Shown: in pieces, positions 9,169-18,585 of the stretch
Layout of the letters: each line of letters begins with the position of its first letter
Position numbering within the stretch: the stretch's first letter is position 1
NCBI RefSeq assembly: GCF_003268005.1
Contig: NZ_CP014213.1
Location: 1,054,001-1,118,000 of the forward strand
Origin: Methanosphaera sp. BMS
GTDB lineage: Archaea > Methanobacteriota > Methanobacteria > Methanobacteriales > Methanobacteriaceae
Reading direction: 5' to 3'
Length of the DNA: 64,000 nt
Position numbers and translations under genes: made by a program
The notes under the pieces: generated by a model
The model's database searches: none
What the model was told of the DNA's origin: nothing
The model's input: the letters and a program-made list of their open reading frames with translations, nothing else

Positions 9169-9342
9169 ATGATAAATGACAATAAAGCACAGACAAGCGT
9201 AGAACTGATACTTATACTTGCCTGCATGATGGTAATAGTACTGATATGCGGAAATTTCATAACCGATACCTTGAATGACATAGTCCTGCATTTAAAAATA
9301 GTTATAAGAAACCTCAGAAATTCTATGATAAATAATATATGA
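9169..9342 (+). CDS. Second class III signal peptide (pilin-like) small protein
   Basis: A 57-residue protein starting at the ATG at 9169. The leader MINDNKA is followed by QTSVELILIL, matching the QxSxExxxL class III motif, and then a hydrophobic helix to about residue 27 and a short basic tail. It should be processed and membrane-inserted like the first gene, 19 bases upstream, with which it forms an operon. The ribosome site is weak (GAGAG about 11 bases upstream), which would suit translational coupling. No pilin peptidase or assembly ATPase lies in this window. Both proteins are too small for a full pilin head, so minor pilins or membrane-anchored accessory proteins are alternatives. Confidence 0.68.
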   Translation: MINDNKAQTSVELILILACMMVIVLICGNFITDTLNDIVLHLKIVIRNLRNSMINNI

Positions 9343-9354
9343 AAATAAAAGTTT

Positions 9355-9810
9355 TCATAATATATTACCTTTCTTATCTATTTCACCCTTTCTTATGCGA
9401 GTGGATGAAATAGGTACACCATCGGCTGCAAGAACCCATTCAATTACAATAATATCAAGAGGATTCAAGCCATTGTTCACCCGGATATTGTTGATATCCA
9501 ATGCAGTAGTTTCGGTTTCATGACTGACTACAATTGCATCCAAATCAGGATCGGTATCTGCAGAACCGTAAACATCGTTTATTTCTTTGATTTCATAATT
9601 AGTATCATATTTTTCAACAAGTTTTTTTAGTCGCTTGATTCTTATATTACATGGCTCTATGTCATGCTTTTTACTCTTTACAAAATCATCAGAAGTTATG
9701 CCGATAAGTACATTATCCGCTACTTCAAAGGCAGTACTTATCAATGTTTCATGACCCTTGTGAAACTTGTCAAAGGTTCCGCCAACTGCTACTTTATTAT
9801 ACTTCTTCAT
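9355..9810 (-). CDS. coaD: Phosphopantetheine adenylyltransferase, archaeal type (CoaD)
   Basis: A 151-residue cytoplasmic enzyme that transfers AMP from ATP to 4'-phosphopantetheine to give dephospho-CoA, the penultimate step of coenzyme A synthesis. Residues 8-22 show the nucleotidyltransferase start VGGTFDKFHKGHETL with the HxGH signature. The C-terminal end has the ISSTRIRKG motif near 136-144, the counterpart of ISSTxxR. The length fits the archaeal enzyme, shorter than some eukaryotic fusions. The gene converges on the pilin-like pair, with 12 bases between stops. The ATG at 9810 has only a weak GATTGAT site before it. Confidence 0.93.
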   Translation of the reverse strand: MKKYNKVAVGGTFDKFHKGHETLISTAFEVADNVLIGITSDDFVKSKKHDIEPCNIRIKRLKKLVEKYDTNYEIKEINDVYGSADTDPDLDAIVVSHETETTALDINNIRVNNGLNPLDIIVIEWVLAADGVPISSTRIRKGEIDKKGNIL

Positions 9811-10218
9811 TTTAAATCAATCTTTTATTTTTTTTAAAAAAAAAAGGGTAACCCTATAAAAAAATTTTATCTACTATTAACATATTTGTTTCACATCATA
9901 TTTATTTTTAATAAGAAAAGCACCCTACTCTTTTTACAGATACATTACCAATTCAGATACAATATCATTAAATAATTCAAAAAAACATTTGAACATTAAA
10001 GGAACAATAAAATGTTCCATTTATATTTATAGATTTTTGAATATTCATTGACAAAAAATAGAAAAACATGACCTAATAGCCCATAACTTTGGAAATTAAT
10101 TTAAATCAAACCACTTACGTAGAGATTAAAGAATTATAAGAATTTAACTAATCAAATGTATTATAATAAATTTTATAAATCAATTATAAACCGAAATTTA
10201 TATTATTTTTTAATATTA
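9811..10218. other. Long AT-rich intergenic region upstream of adhesin 1
   Basis: About 400 bases of very AT-rich DNA between the leftward coaD and the promoter of the first giant adhesin. I see no reading frame, repeat family or tRNA. It must hold the coaD promoter near its left end. Confidence 0.5.
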
Positions 10219-10412
10219 AAGATATATACAATAATGAAATAAATTTTAATAAATTTAAATAATTAAAAACAGTAATCAAGAGTGCAAATTAAATATTTTT
10301 TTATAAATCAATTAAAAAAATTATAAAAATTTAGTATGATGATGATTACATCATAAAATTTATTCCATTATTAATTTTCTTTAAAATAAAAAAAAAGCTA
10401 TAGTTGATAATA
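10219..10412 (+). promoter_or_regulatory. Promoter and long leader of adhesin 1
   Basis: A TATA-like stretch GATATATACAATAATGAA lies at 10221-10238, about 181 bases before the ATG. The same box precedes adhesins 2 and 3 at almost the same distance, so the mRNA probably has an untranslated leader of roughly 150 bases. Just before the start, CTATAGTTGATA provides a weak Shine-Dalgarno site (GTTGAT) that is conserved in all three genes. The palindrome seen in genes 2 and 3 is degenerate here (10375-10391). Confidence 0.5.
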
Positions 10413-13400
10413 ATGAATAGAAAACTGAAATATTCTTCGATATTTCTACTGTTTACACTATTGTTAATACTAGCAGGCGGTATAGCAGCCGCCACAGATG
10501 TTGATAATAATGACAACACGGACTTATCGGACAATATACAAACCCAGACAGTTGGTGATGATGCCTCCAGCATACCACAACCAACTGATAATAATATGGA
10601 AACTAAGACAATAAAAGAAGTAGACGATACTTATACCTATACAACAACTGCTTCAGAGGCTAAAGAATTAGCAAAAGATGAGAAAAACTTGAAAGGAAGA
10701 GATTATGCGGGTACACTTACATTAAACCCTACTTCAGCACGTGTAGGAGACAATATAACCGCCAGTCTTAATTCACGTTACATTATGTCCCGTATTAGTA
10801 GTTCTTATGGAATTACAATAGATGGAAGTACTATTGTTAGTGGTAGCATTACCCCTTCCTCTCAAACTGTAACTATGACCTTTACATTGCCAGAATGTAG
10901 TCCAGGTGATCACACAATTAAAATGAATGTGGCATATTCCTCTATTAATGCTGTAGGTTCAGCTACATTAACTGTTCTAAGCAGTGCAGTAGATACAAAA
11001 ATCACCGAAGTTACAGGAGTAACTGATGAAATCGGCAATACTGTAATTCCAGTTACAGTTACCGATACGAATGGTAATTCCATTAATGGTTCATCTACAC
11101 TTACAATTAAGGATGCTGACACGGTTCTTTTAGAAAGCTATCCAATAGAAGACGGTGTGGCAAATGTATCCGTACCAACAACAAGAGTTGGTGATTATGA
11201 CTTAACAATACTGTTTAATGGAAATGTATTTTTTAATCCATCCAACACCACTATCCCAGTTAGTGTATCTAAAGCAGCAACTACATTAACAGTAGATCAA
11301 TATGATGAAGGCATCTACGAAGTAATAAATGCCCTAAACAATACTGTTCTTACAGGTACATTAATACAAACAAGTAACAGCAAAGTTTTAGGTAACAAAG
11401 AAATAATTGTTAGCGTTGATGGAACTGATTACACTGTTACTACTGATAATGAAGGTAAATTTGTATATAAATATGATGTAGTGCAAATAGAGGAGAATAT
11501 ACCGATTTCCATTAAATTTGCGGGTGATGAATTATACCAAGCTAGTCAGGAATATAGCGGTACATTTGACATAGAAGCACTTGAAACGAATATCATATTG
11601 GATGAAGACCCATTATCAGAGGTCAATGAAACCACTACCATCTCAGGTAAATTAACCGATAACTACAACAATCCAATACCAAATACTGATGTAAACCTTG
11701 AAATAACAGGTGTCAATGATATTGTTACTGTTACAACAGACTCAGAAGGTAAATTCAGTTATGATGTAATCTACAATGACGTCTTGGAAGTAACTGTTGA
11801 AGCATCCCTAGCCAATGCAGTATTATATGAAGCAGAACCTGCTACCATGACATTCAATGTAGTAGTCGGCCCAAAAAGAACCAACCTTACAATCGAAACA
11901 GGAAGTGGAAGTGGAAACAACATCAATATAGTTGATGTAACCCCATACTTCAATGAAGTAATCACAAACGGTACACTCATAGACATATTCAACGAACCAG
12001 TAGCCGGTGCAACAATAAAAATACTAATCAACAATGAAGACTACTCACAAACAACAGACTCAGAAGGTAAATTCACACTGGTATACAACGCAACACAAGG
12101 ACTAACCACATACAACATAAGCGTAGAATTTGAAGGTAACGATGCATACAAACCAGCAGGCGAAGTATACACCGGAACATTCAAAACCGAAGCATTCGAC
12201 ATAACAGTAACGGTCGATGAAAACTTCCCAGAAGAAATACTCATAGGAGATGAAGTAACAATAACCGGTACTGCCACCCTTCAAAATCAGACCTTGAAAA
12301 ACAATCCGATTGTACTTACAATAGACGGTACGAAATACACGACAAGTACCGACGAAGAAGGTAAATACTCATACACCTACACTGTTGCAAGAAACGGTAC
12401 TATACCTATAACAGCAAATGCAACATTTGCCAATGCAGATGTAAAACTTGGTCAGACAAGCTTCTTTGTAGCAAAACCTGCGGTAAACATTGACTTGGAT
12501 GAAGTTGCCGATACAAAAGTATACTCAGATATTACCTTAAACGGTAGAATCTACATAGCTCAAAATGATACGGCAATCGAAGATAGCTTAATACTTAAAA
12601 TCAATGGAAATGACATGAACCTGGCAAGTGATGAAGAAGGATTATTCACATATACCTTCACACCAACACAGGCAGGCATATACGACATCTTAATCTCTTA
12701 TGGCAATATAAAATATGCCGTCAATAATGCTACAGCACAGGTAACTGCAATACAAAGACAAGCACAACTAGTAAATGATAAACAGCCAATATCAGTGAAA
12801 GTAAATGACTTCTACACAATATCCGGTTCATTAGTGGATGAAGACAATAATCCAATAGCCAATGCAGAGGTAATCTTCATAATAAATGATGAAACATCCA
12901 CAAATAACACCGATGCAGATGGTCGTTATGTATACAATTACCAGACAAGCAATGTTGCAGATAACAACTTATATGAGGTAAGCTACTCCGGTGATGACAA
13001 TTACGCTTCTGCTAAAAACTATGTTGGATCATTCTTTGATGTGGAAGCTACAACAGCCGATATTTCAATATATGCCATGGACACTTCAATAGCCATTCCT
13101 ATAAGCATAACAGGTACTGTCTCTGACAAAAACAACAACCTATTGAGCAATGTTAATGTAGTAATTATTATAAAAAATAATGAAATCCAAACTACAACAA
13201 ATGATGTGGGAATGTATGGGGTAGAATACACTCCGACAAAAGTTGGACAAACTACTGTGACGGCAACAATCAAGGACAAAAACTACCTAGAACAGTCAAT
13301 TTCAACAACAATTAATGTTGAGAAGGTTACAACCACAACTACAATCGAAACCGTCAGAGCAAATGGAGACTATGAATCTAACCTGACAGCTACCGTTATG

Positions 13401-15992
13401 GACTCGAACAATAACGTAGTGCCAAGCGGTAAAGTAGTCTTCAAAATCAATGGAAAAACAGTAAAAGATGAGAATGGAAAAGTAATTTATACAAAAATAT
13501 CAAACGGTCAAGCGATACTCCCATATACATTCACACAGGATGACATCGACAACAACGTATCAATATCAGCAGCATTCAGCGGTTCAAGCAACTATGACTC
13601 ATCATCAAGTCAAAAGGCAAATATCCTTCTTGATAACCAACATGAATCCACGGTAACAACAAGTGATATAACTGCAAAAGCAGGAGATTTGGTTACATTC
13701 ACCGCTAAAGTCACAGATTATGGTGAAAACATAAACACTGGTAAAGTAGTATTTAAAATTAACGGTAAGACAATAAAGGATGAAAACAACAAAGTAATCT
13801 ACTCACCGGTTGAAAACGGAATAGCATCATGCGAATACACAATACCAGAAACAATGAAGGCAAAAACATACAACATAACAGCAGTATTTACTGCAAGCCA
13901 GTACAACAGAACAGAAGCAAACGCTCAATTAACTGTTGAAGCTACAGAAAATAACGGTACAAACCCTACCGGTACGGTACATATCATTACAAATGACAAT
14001 GTTGACAGTTATATGACTAAAAATGGATTAAGCGATTTGGTATCCGCCGGTGATACACTTGATATACAAGGAACAATTGATAAAACACATTCACTTGTAA
14101 TCAACAAGCCGATTAATGTAATCTCATCTACACGGGATGCCGTGATAAACCTTCACACCAAGGCCGGTAGTCTGATGGGTGAAGATCCAGGAAACTGCTT
14201 TACAGTAAACAAGGCAGGTGCTGGTTCAAACATCAGCAGTCTATATCTAACCAATACCGAATGCTGGATATTTAACACGCATGATGTTACCTTACACAAC
14301 ATGACCATGCATGTTAAAGATGCACAGGTAGGAAGTGGAGTAGGACAAACAGCCGTAAGATATTCTGAAAGAATAATCATCGATTCATGTTTCATATACA
14401 CAGAAAACAATGGTGGAAGTACTTCCATGGCATTAACGGCATGTAAGGATATTCTAATCAAAAATACAACCATTCAAGGTGTTTACGGATCAGGCCAAGT
14501 AGGAAACATTCTATACATAGGAAACAGATATAATATGGGTGATAAACCATCAGATTTCACCGTTGGTGTTGATACCAACATTACCCTTATGGATTCTACA
14601 ATAATGGGTGAATGTATAGGAGCAATAACAGTTGCAGTATACAATAACCTTACAGCATCAAGCAACTGTAACTTCATTAACAATACATTTGACACTACCG
14701 GTAGCTATGGAACCCTTATAAGCGGACCAAATGCATATATTGAAGGAAACAAAATGTATGGTACTTCCGGAATATCCGTTGGAGCAAATTCCATCGCATG
14801 TGGTAACGTATTCTATGGATCAGGTAAAATTACACTAGCCGGTAATACTACTATCTATGATAACACATTAGGTACATTGAATCTTTCTGCAAAAGCAAAT
14901 CTTTACAATAACACTATTGCTTCTGTAATCATGAATTCAAATATGGAACTGTCAAATAACATCGTTACTGGAGATGTAACTCTCACCAGAGCAGCCATAT
15001 CAAACGTAATAATATCCAACAACACCATATATGGTAATATAGTAAGTACCGGAACCAATACTGTCAGAAAAAATACGAATAACCTCATAGCAAACAACAC
15101 CATAGGCGGAGGCATATCATTATCAGTGACAGACACGCATAGAATTGAAGGTAACACGATTAACGGTACTGTAACCATTGCAAATACGGCAACAAATACC
15201 GTGGTCAACAACAATACAATCATAACCGCTAATCAATATGCGGTAACAACTGCAATTGCCTCAACAACAATAACAAATAATTTCCTAACATCAAACAATA
15301 ACCAGTTATTCGGAAATGCCGCAGTATCAGATTCAAGTAGAAAAGCAACCATCGCCAATAACACCCCAAATGATGCTTACTACACACACGTCACATTTGA
15401 TGAAGCAGGTGGTATGATTGGAGAGACTGCAAATATCGTAATTAGTGTAACTAACAATCAAGGTGCAAATACTGATGGACAGATATACTTGAAAGTTAAT
15501 GACGAGGTATTGACAGATGAAAATGGAAATACCCTAATTTACGAAGTTACCAATAATCAAGCCGTGATTACTGATATTATAATACCTGTTGAATGGTTGA
15601 AGTCTGATACGATACTTACAGCCGTCTATACAAACAACAATAATTATATTGTTACAGAAAGTACCACTATGAATATCGATAAATATGAAGCAACTGTAGA
15701 GATAACCACTGAAGAGTTGACTGTAAACACTGGTAGTTCAATCACATTAACAGCAAAAGTAACAGACAATAATGGTGAACTAATAAACGGTCAACTGGCA
15801 TTCAAACTTGACGGCAACACACTCGAAAATAATGATGAAACACTCATATTCGTAGATGTAATCGATGGAATCGCAACACTAGATTACACAATCCCAAGTG
15901 ACATGACAGCAGGTTCATACACCTTAACGGCAGTATTTGAAAATACATACTATCAACGCTGCGATGACGTTAAAACATTGATAATAGAATAG
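10413..15992 (+). CDS. Giant adhesin-like surface protein 1 (Ig-like repeats plus beta-helix)
   Basis: A 1,859-residue secreted protein. The ATG at 10413 is chosen over the TTG at 10404 because it aligns with the paralogues. Residues 1-28 are a signal peptide (basic start, LLFTLLLILAGGIAAA). A polar Asn/Asp/Thr linker follows, then a variable domain at about 85-190, then many bacterial Ig-like repeats to about 1185 (recurring patterns like SGKLTDNYNNPIPNTDV and TDSEGKFSYDV). A right-handed beta-helix with NosD/pectate-lyase-like turns covers about 1190-1655 (VHIITNDNV start, many NNT and NNTI rungs), and two final Ig-like repeats end in KTLIIE. There is no C-terminal membrane helix or sortase-type signal. 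The likely role is adhesion or envelope decoration; the ligand is unknown. Confidence 0.88.
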   Translation: MNRKLKYSSIFLLFTLLLILAGGIAAATDVDNNDNTDLSDNIQTQTVGDDASSIPQPTDNNMETKTIKEVDDTYTYTTTASEAKELAKDEKNLKGRDYAGTLTLNPTSARVGDNITASLNSRYIMSRISSSYGITIDGSTIVSGSITPSSQTVTMTFTLPECSPGDHTIKMNVAYSSINAVGSATLTVLSSAVDTKITEVTGVTDEIGNTVIPVTVTDTNGNSINGSSTLTIKDADTVLLESYPIEDGVANVSVPTTRVGDYDLTILFNGNVFFNPSNTTIPVSVSKAATTLTVDQYDEGIYEVINALNNTVLTGTLIQTSNSKVLGNKEIIVSVDGTDYTVTTDNEGKFVYKYDVVQIEENIPISIKFAGDELYQASQEYSGTFDIEALETNIILDEDPLSEVNETTTISGKLTDNYNNPIPNTDVNLEITGVNDIVTVTTDSEGKFSYDVIYNDVLEVTVEASLANAVLYEAEPATMTFNVVVGPKRTNLTIETGSGSGNNINIVDVTPYFNEVITNGTLIDIFNEPVAGATIKILINNEDYSQTTDSEGKFTLVYNATQGLTTYNISVEFEGNDAYKPAGEVYTGTFKTEAFDITVTVDENFPEEILIGDEVTITGTATLQNQTLKNNPIVLTIDGTKYTTSTDEEGKYSYTYTVARNGTIPITANATFANADVKLGQTSFFVAKPAVNIDLDEVADTKVYSDITLNGRIYIAQNDTAIEDSLILKINGNDMNLASDEEGLFTYTFTPTQAGIYDILISYGNIKYAVNNATAQVTAIQRQAQLVNDKQPISVKVNDFYTISGSLVDEDNNPIANAEVIFIINDETSTNNTDADGRYVYNYQTSNVADNNLYEVSYSGDDNYASAKNYVGSFFDVEATTADISIYAMDTSIAIPISITGTVSDKNNNLLSNVNVVIIIKNNEIQTTTNDVGMYGVEYTPTKVGQTTVTATIKDKNYLEQSISTTINVEKVTTTTTIETVRANGDYESNLTATVMDSNNNVVPSGKVVFKINGKTVKDENGKVIYTKISNGQAILPYTFTQDDIDNNVSISAAFSGSSNYDSSSSQKANILLDNQHESTVTTSDITAKAGDLVTFTAKVTDYGENINTGKVVFKINGKTIKDENNKVIYSPVENGIASCEYTIPETMKAKTYNITAVFTASQYNRTEANAQLTVEATENNGTNPTGTVHIITNDNVDSYMTKNGLSDLVSAGDTLDIQGTIDKTHSLVINKPINVISSTRDAVINLHTKAGSLMGEDPGNCFTVNKAGAGSNISSLYLTNTECWIFNTHDVTLHNMTMHVKDAQVGSGVGQTAVRYSERIIIDSCFIYTENNGGSTSMALTACKDILIKNTTIQGVYGSGQVGNILYIGNRYNMGDKPSDFTVGVDTNITLMDSTIMGECIGAITVAVYNNLTASSNCNFINNTFDTTGSYGTLISGPNAYIEGNKMYGTSGISVGANSIACGNVFYGSGKITLAGNTTIYDNTLGTLNLSAKANLYNNTIASVIMNSNMELSNNIVTGDVTLTRAAISNVIISNNTIYGNIVSTGTNTVRKNTNNLIANNTIGGGISLSVTDTHRIEGNTINGTVTIANTATNTVVNNNTIITANQYAVTTAIASTTITNNFLTSNNNQLFGNAAVSDSSRKATIANNTPNDAYYTHVTFDEAGGMIGETANIVISVTNNQGANTDGQIYLKVNDEVLTDENGNTLIYEVTNNQAVITDIIIPVEWLKSDTILTAVYTNNNNYIVTESTTMNIDKYEATVEITTEELTVNTGSSITLTAKVTDNNGELINGQLAFKLDGNTLENNDETLIFVDVIDGIATLDYTIPSDMTAGSYTLTAVFENTYYQRCDDVKTLIIE

Positions 15993-16008
15993 AAATATTC
16001 TATTTAAC
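15911..16008 (+). repeat. 98-bp segment identical to the 3' end of adhesin 2
   Basis: Bases 15911-16008 are identical to 24036-24133. They cover the last 27 codons, the stop and the hairpin after it. Direct repeats of this length about 8.1 kb apart could support recombination that deletes or swaps the intervening IS1182-type transposase gene and most of one adhesin. Confidence 0.85.
15983..16004 (+). terminator. Stop-codon hairpin with GAAA loop, adhesin 1
   Basis: AATAGAATA-GAAA-TATTCTATT forms a perfect 9-bp stem closed by a GNRA tetraloop, and a T-rich run follows (AACCTTTTTTC). The TAG stop codon lies across the stem-loop junction. The same structure ends adhesins 2 and 3. It may serve as a terminator or a 3' stability element. 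Confidence 0.6.
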
Positions 16009-16296
16009 CTTTTTTCTTTTTTTATTGAGTATATGACAAAACTTTTTATTCTTTTATTTTCTGCTTAATCGTTTTATATTTTCTTGTTTTCTTGTTTTAA
16101 CCTATTTTTGAATATTATTATTTTATCAATGTTGATATTTTATTGGAGTTTTTTCATCATTTTTTCCTTATTTTTTGTGTTTATTTAGATTTTTTATTAA
16201 AATAATTAACATTGTTATATTTTTATTTGTTTTATTAGGTGTTTGTAAAAAAAGAGGGTGTGTTTTTTGAGGAGGTTAGTAAATGTTCTATTTTTT
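16009..16296. other. AT-rich spacer, no gene seen
   Basis: T-rich DNA between adhesin 1 and the leftward IS1182-type transposase. It probably includes the downstream end of that IS, but I could not identify a terminal inverted repeat. Confidence 0.4.
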
Positions 16297-17781
16297 TTAT
16301 AATTGATATTCTTTTATTTTTTCTTTTTTAAATGTTTGATATTCTTTATTTACATCTAATTCTAGTTCTATCATGTTTATTATTCGTTTTATATTGTATG
16401 TTATGCTGTATAGGTTTATGTTGTTTTCTATGTTTTGTGTTTTGATAAATGGTAGTTTGTTGATGTGGTATTGTTGTTTGAATGTTCCGAATGGTGCTTC
16501 TACTGTTTTGGATCTTTTTTTGTATTCTTCTTTTCCTTCGATGGTTTCGAGTTTGTATTTCATCTGTTGTGTGTATTCTGATCCATATTCTGTTACTTGT
16601 CTGTGTGTATGTGAGTCAGTGAAGCATAATTTTTTGTATGGGCAGATGTAACATGCTTCGGGATTGTTGAATATTCTTTTTATTTCATATGGGTCTTCTT
16701 GTTTCTTTTTATTTTTGTTATTAACTACGTATTGGTATTTGAATGTTAGTAGTTCATTATTAAAGCATAAAAATGCATTAGTTCCTTCAATTTCTATCAT
16801 ATTATCTTTATGGAATGGGTTGGAATTGTATTGTTTTTTGTGGTCTTTGGTTTGTTTTCTGTTAACTATATATCCATCTAGTTCGTATTTTTGTAGTATG
16901 CTGCTGCTTACTTCGTTATGGTATCCTGTATCGGCACTTATTTTATTTAATGGTACTGGACTATTTTGTATGGCTTTGGTTAGTGTTGGTGGTAGTTGAT
17001 AATGGTCAGTAGGGTGATTGGAAACATGAATAGCTAATATTAGTTTGCTTGTGTAGTCTACTGCTGTTTGAAGATTGTATGATATTTCTTTTTTTCCTTT
17101 TTTGTTTAACATCCAACGAGCTTCACTATCATACAATGCCACAGTTTTTTGCCCACTACTTTTTAATTCTTCTTTCAAATGATATAAAAAGTCAAGTTTT
17201 TCTTTTAACTTCATATCACTATTTAACAAATTATAAGCAGGTTTTCTTAACTTATTTATAATCTCTTCATCATGATTATCATTTTCTAGTATTTTAATTA
17301 AACGATTAACATCTACTTTACGAATAACATTAAAACTACTGTTATATGCTTTAATAATTGTACCATCAATTGCTACATGATCAAAATCTGTTAAACCCAA
17401 ATCAACAGCCAACTGCAATGTTCTAGAAAGAATAGACTTATAATAACAACCTAAAACAAAACGATAACGACTAATACTACGACTAGATGGTGTTAACCCA
17501 TCCATCAACACCATATAAGGAATATTAGTACGTGAATTGCTCTCTATGTCCTTCGGAGAAAATACTTTATTACAATAAGCATATAAAAGCAATCCAAGCA
17601 TGTTTTCAATTGGATAACGAGGACGTCCAGTTCCTTTTTGCTCAAAATAACCACAAATTTCCTGACAATAATTCTCAACAAAAAACTTGATAAAAAACAA
17701 CAAATCATCATCCAAAACAAAACTAATCAAACCACGCTCACGTAACAAACGTTTCTTTTCATCAAAAACTTCAGAATACAT
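16297..17781 (-). CDS. IS1182-family type transposase
   Basis: A 494-residue protein when started at the ATG at 17781 (MYSEVFDEKKRLL), which follows GGGTG by eight bases. An upstream in-frame start at 17823 would add 14 hydrophobic residues and looks wrong. Layout is typical of IS1182: an N-terminal helical DNA-binding region with GTGRPRYP near 50-57, first catalytic Asp in HVAIDGTIIKA near 150, second Asp in KISADTGYHNE near 285, a Cys-containing CPYKKLCF zinc-like block near 388-395, and the catalytic Glu in KTVEAPFGTFKQQ near 427-439. The frame is intact. The gene lies between two adhesin paralogues on the opposite strand. The IS ends were not found, so mobility is uncertain. Confidence 0.85.
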   Translation of the reverse strand: MYSEVFDEKKRLLRERGLISFVLDDDLLFFIKFFVENYCQEICGYFEQKGTGRPRYPIENMLGLLLYAYCNKVFSPKDIESNSRTNIPYMVLMDGLTPSSRSISRYRFVLGCYYKSILSRTLQLAVDLGLTDFDHVAIDGTIIKAYNSSFNVIRKVDVNRLIKILENDNHDEEIINKLRKPAYNLLNSDMKLKEKLDFLYHLKEELKSSGQKTVALYDSEARWMLNKKGKKEISYNLQTAVDYTSKLILAIHVSNHPTDHYQLPPTLTKAIQNSPVPLNKISADTGYHNEVSSSILQKYELDGYIVNRKQTKDHKKQYNSNPFHKDNMIEIEGTNAFLCFNNELLTFKYQYVVNNKNKKKQEDPYEIKRIFNNPEACYICPYKKLCFTDSHTHRQVTEYGSEYTQQMKYKLETIEGKEEYKKRSKTVEAPFGTFKQQYHINKLPFIKTQNIENNINLYSITYNIKRIINMIELELDVNKEYQTFKKEKIKEYQL

Positions 17782-18392
17782 AACATAAACACCCAACCAT
17801 ATAATATTTAATAAATCTAACAAAATATAATCAAAATATAAAAATACAATTAAATAAACATTAATACTTAGTTTAAAGACTAACTAACTACTTATATTAA
17901 ATATTAAATAATTATAATTATTTATATAAAAAATAATATATAAAACTAACTGTAACTATCAAAAACAAGCAAAATACACGCAGAAAAAAATTAATAAAAA
18001 AATAAAAATAATTAAAAAAATAATAAAACTAAAATAAAAAAAGAACAATACACCATTAAAAAACTAAAATAAGAATAAATATGGAAAATTAAGATAAAAT
18101 AAGTAATTTAAGAGTTTTGTCCAATACTCTTATTTATCCCCATCAGAAGATAACCTTAAAATCATAATTCCAAAAGATTTATTCTTTTAAGATTTGTTTA
18201 ATAATTCTCCTAATCACTTAGTTATAAACTCCTGATGAATAAATTACTACTATCATACCAGTTGCTTTCTATAACTTATTCCATTTAATCATGAAGGATA
18301 ATTTAATCAGTAATTATAGAATCCAATCCATTATAATAAACTTTGGAAATGTCCCCATGGGAAAAAAAATTAATACTATTTTGTCACATAAC
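17782..18392. other. Long AT-rich region upstream of adhesin 2
   Basis: About 600 bases with no gene. The left part is the upstream flank of the transposase; no IS boundary is visible. The right part leads into the adhesin 2 promoter. Confidence 0.45.
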
Positions 18393-18585
18393 TATATATC
18401 ATAATGAATTAAATTTTAACATGATTCAATAAAAATAAATGATAATCATCAAAGCTAAGAAAATATTTTTTTATACATCCATTAAAAAAATTATAAAAAA
18501 TTAGTTATGTAGTGATTGAATGTTAAAATCTTATTTTTCATTATTAATTTGATTTAAATCAAAAGAAAAACTATGGTTGATATAA
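18393..18585 (+). promoter_or_regulatory. Promoter and long leader of adhesin 2
   Basis: TATATATCATAATGAA at 18393-18408 matches the box before adhesin 3, and the C of the box lies exactly 186 bases before the ATG in both genes. The leader also shares a stretch near 18460-18504 with adhesin 1 (TATTTTTTTATA, then CATTAAAAAAATTATAAAA). A 16-bp palindrome at 18546-18561 and the CTATGGTTGATA start-proximal motif complete the unit. Confidence 0.55.
18546..18561. promoter_or_regulatory. Perfect palindrome before adhesin 2
   Basis: TTTGATTTAAATCAAA is a perfect 16-bp palindrome. Its core TTGATTTAAATCAA ends 25 bases before the ATG, exactly as in adhesin 3. It could be a protein-binding operator or, in RNA, pair between two transcripts or within one leader. 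Confidence 0.45.

Noticed and set aside
8942-9196. 84-residue leftward frame over the pilin-like genes
   Set aside because: It covers the opposite strand of a good class III pilin motif and has no ribosome site; the rightward genes explain the region better.
16009-18120. Terminal inverted repeats for the IS1182-type transposase
   Set aside because: Some AT-rich similarity between the flanks was seen, but no alignment was better than expected from base composition.
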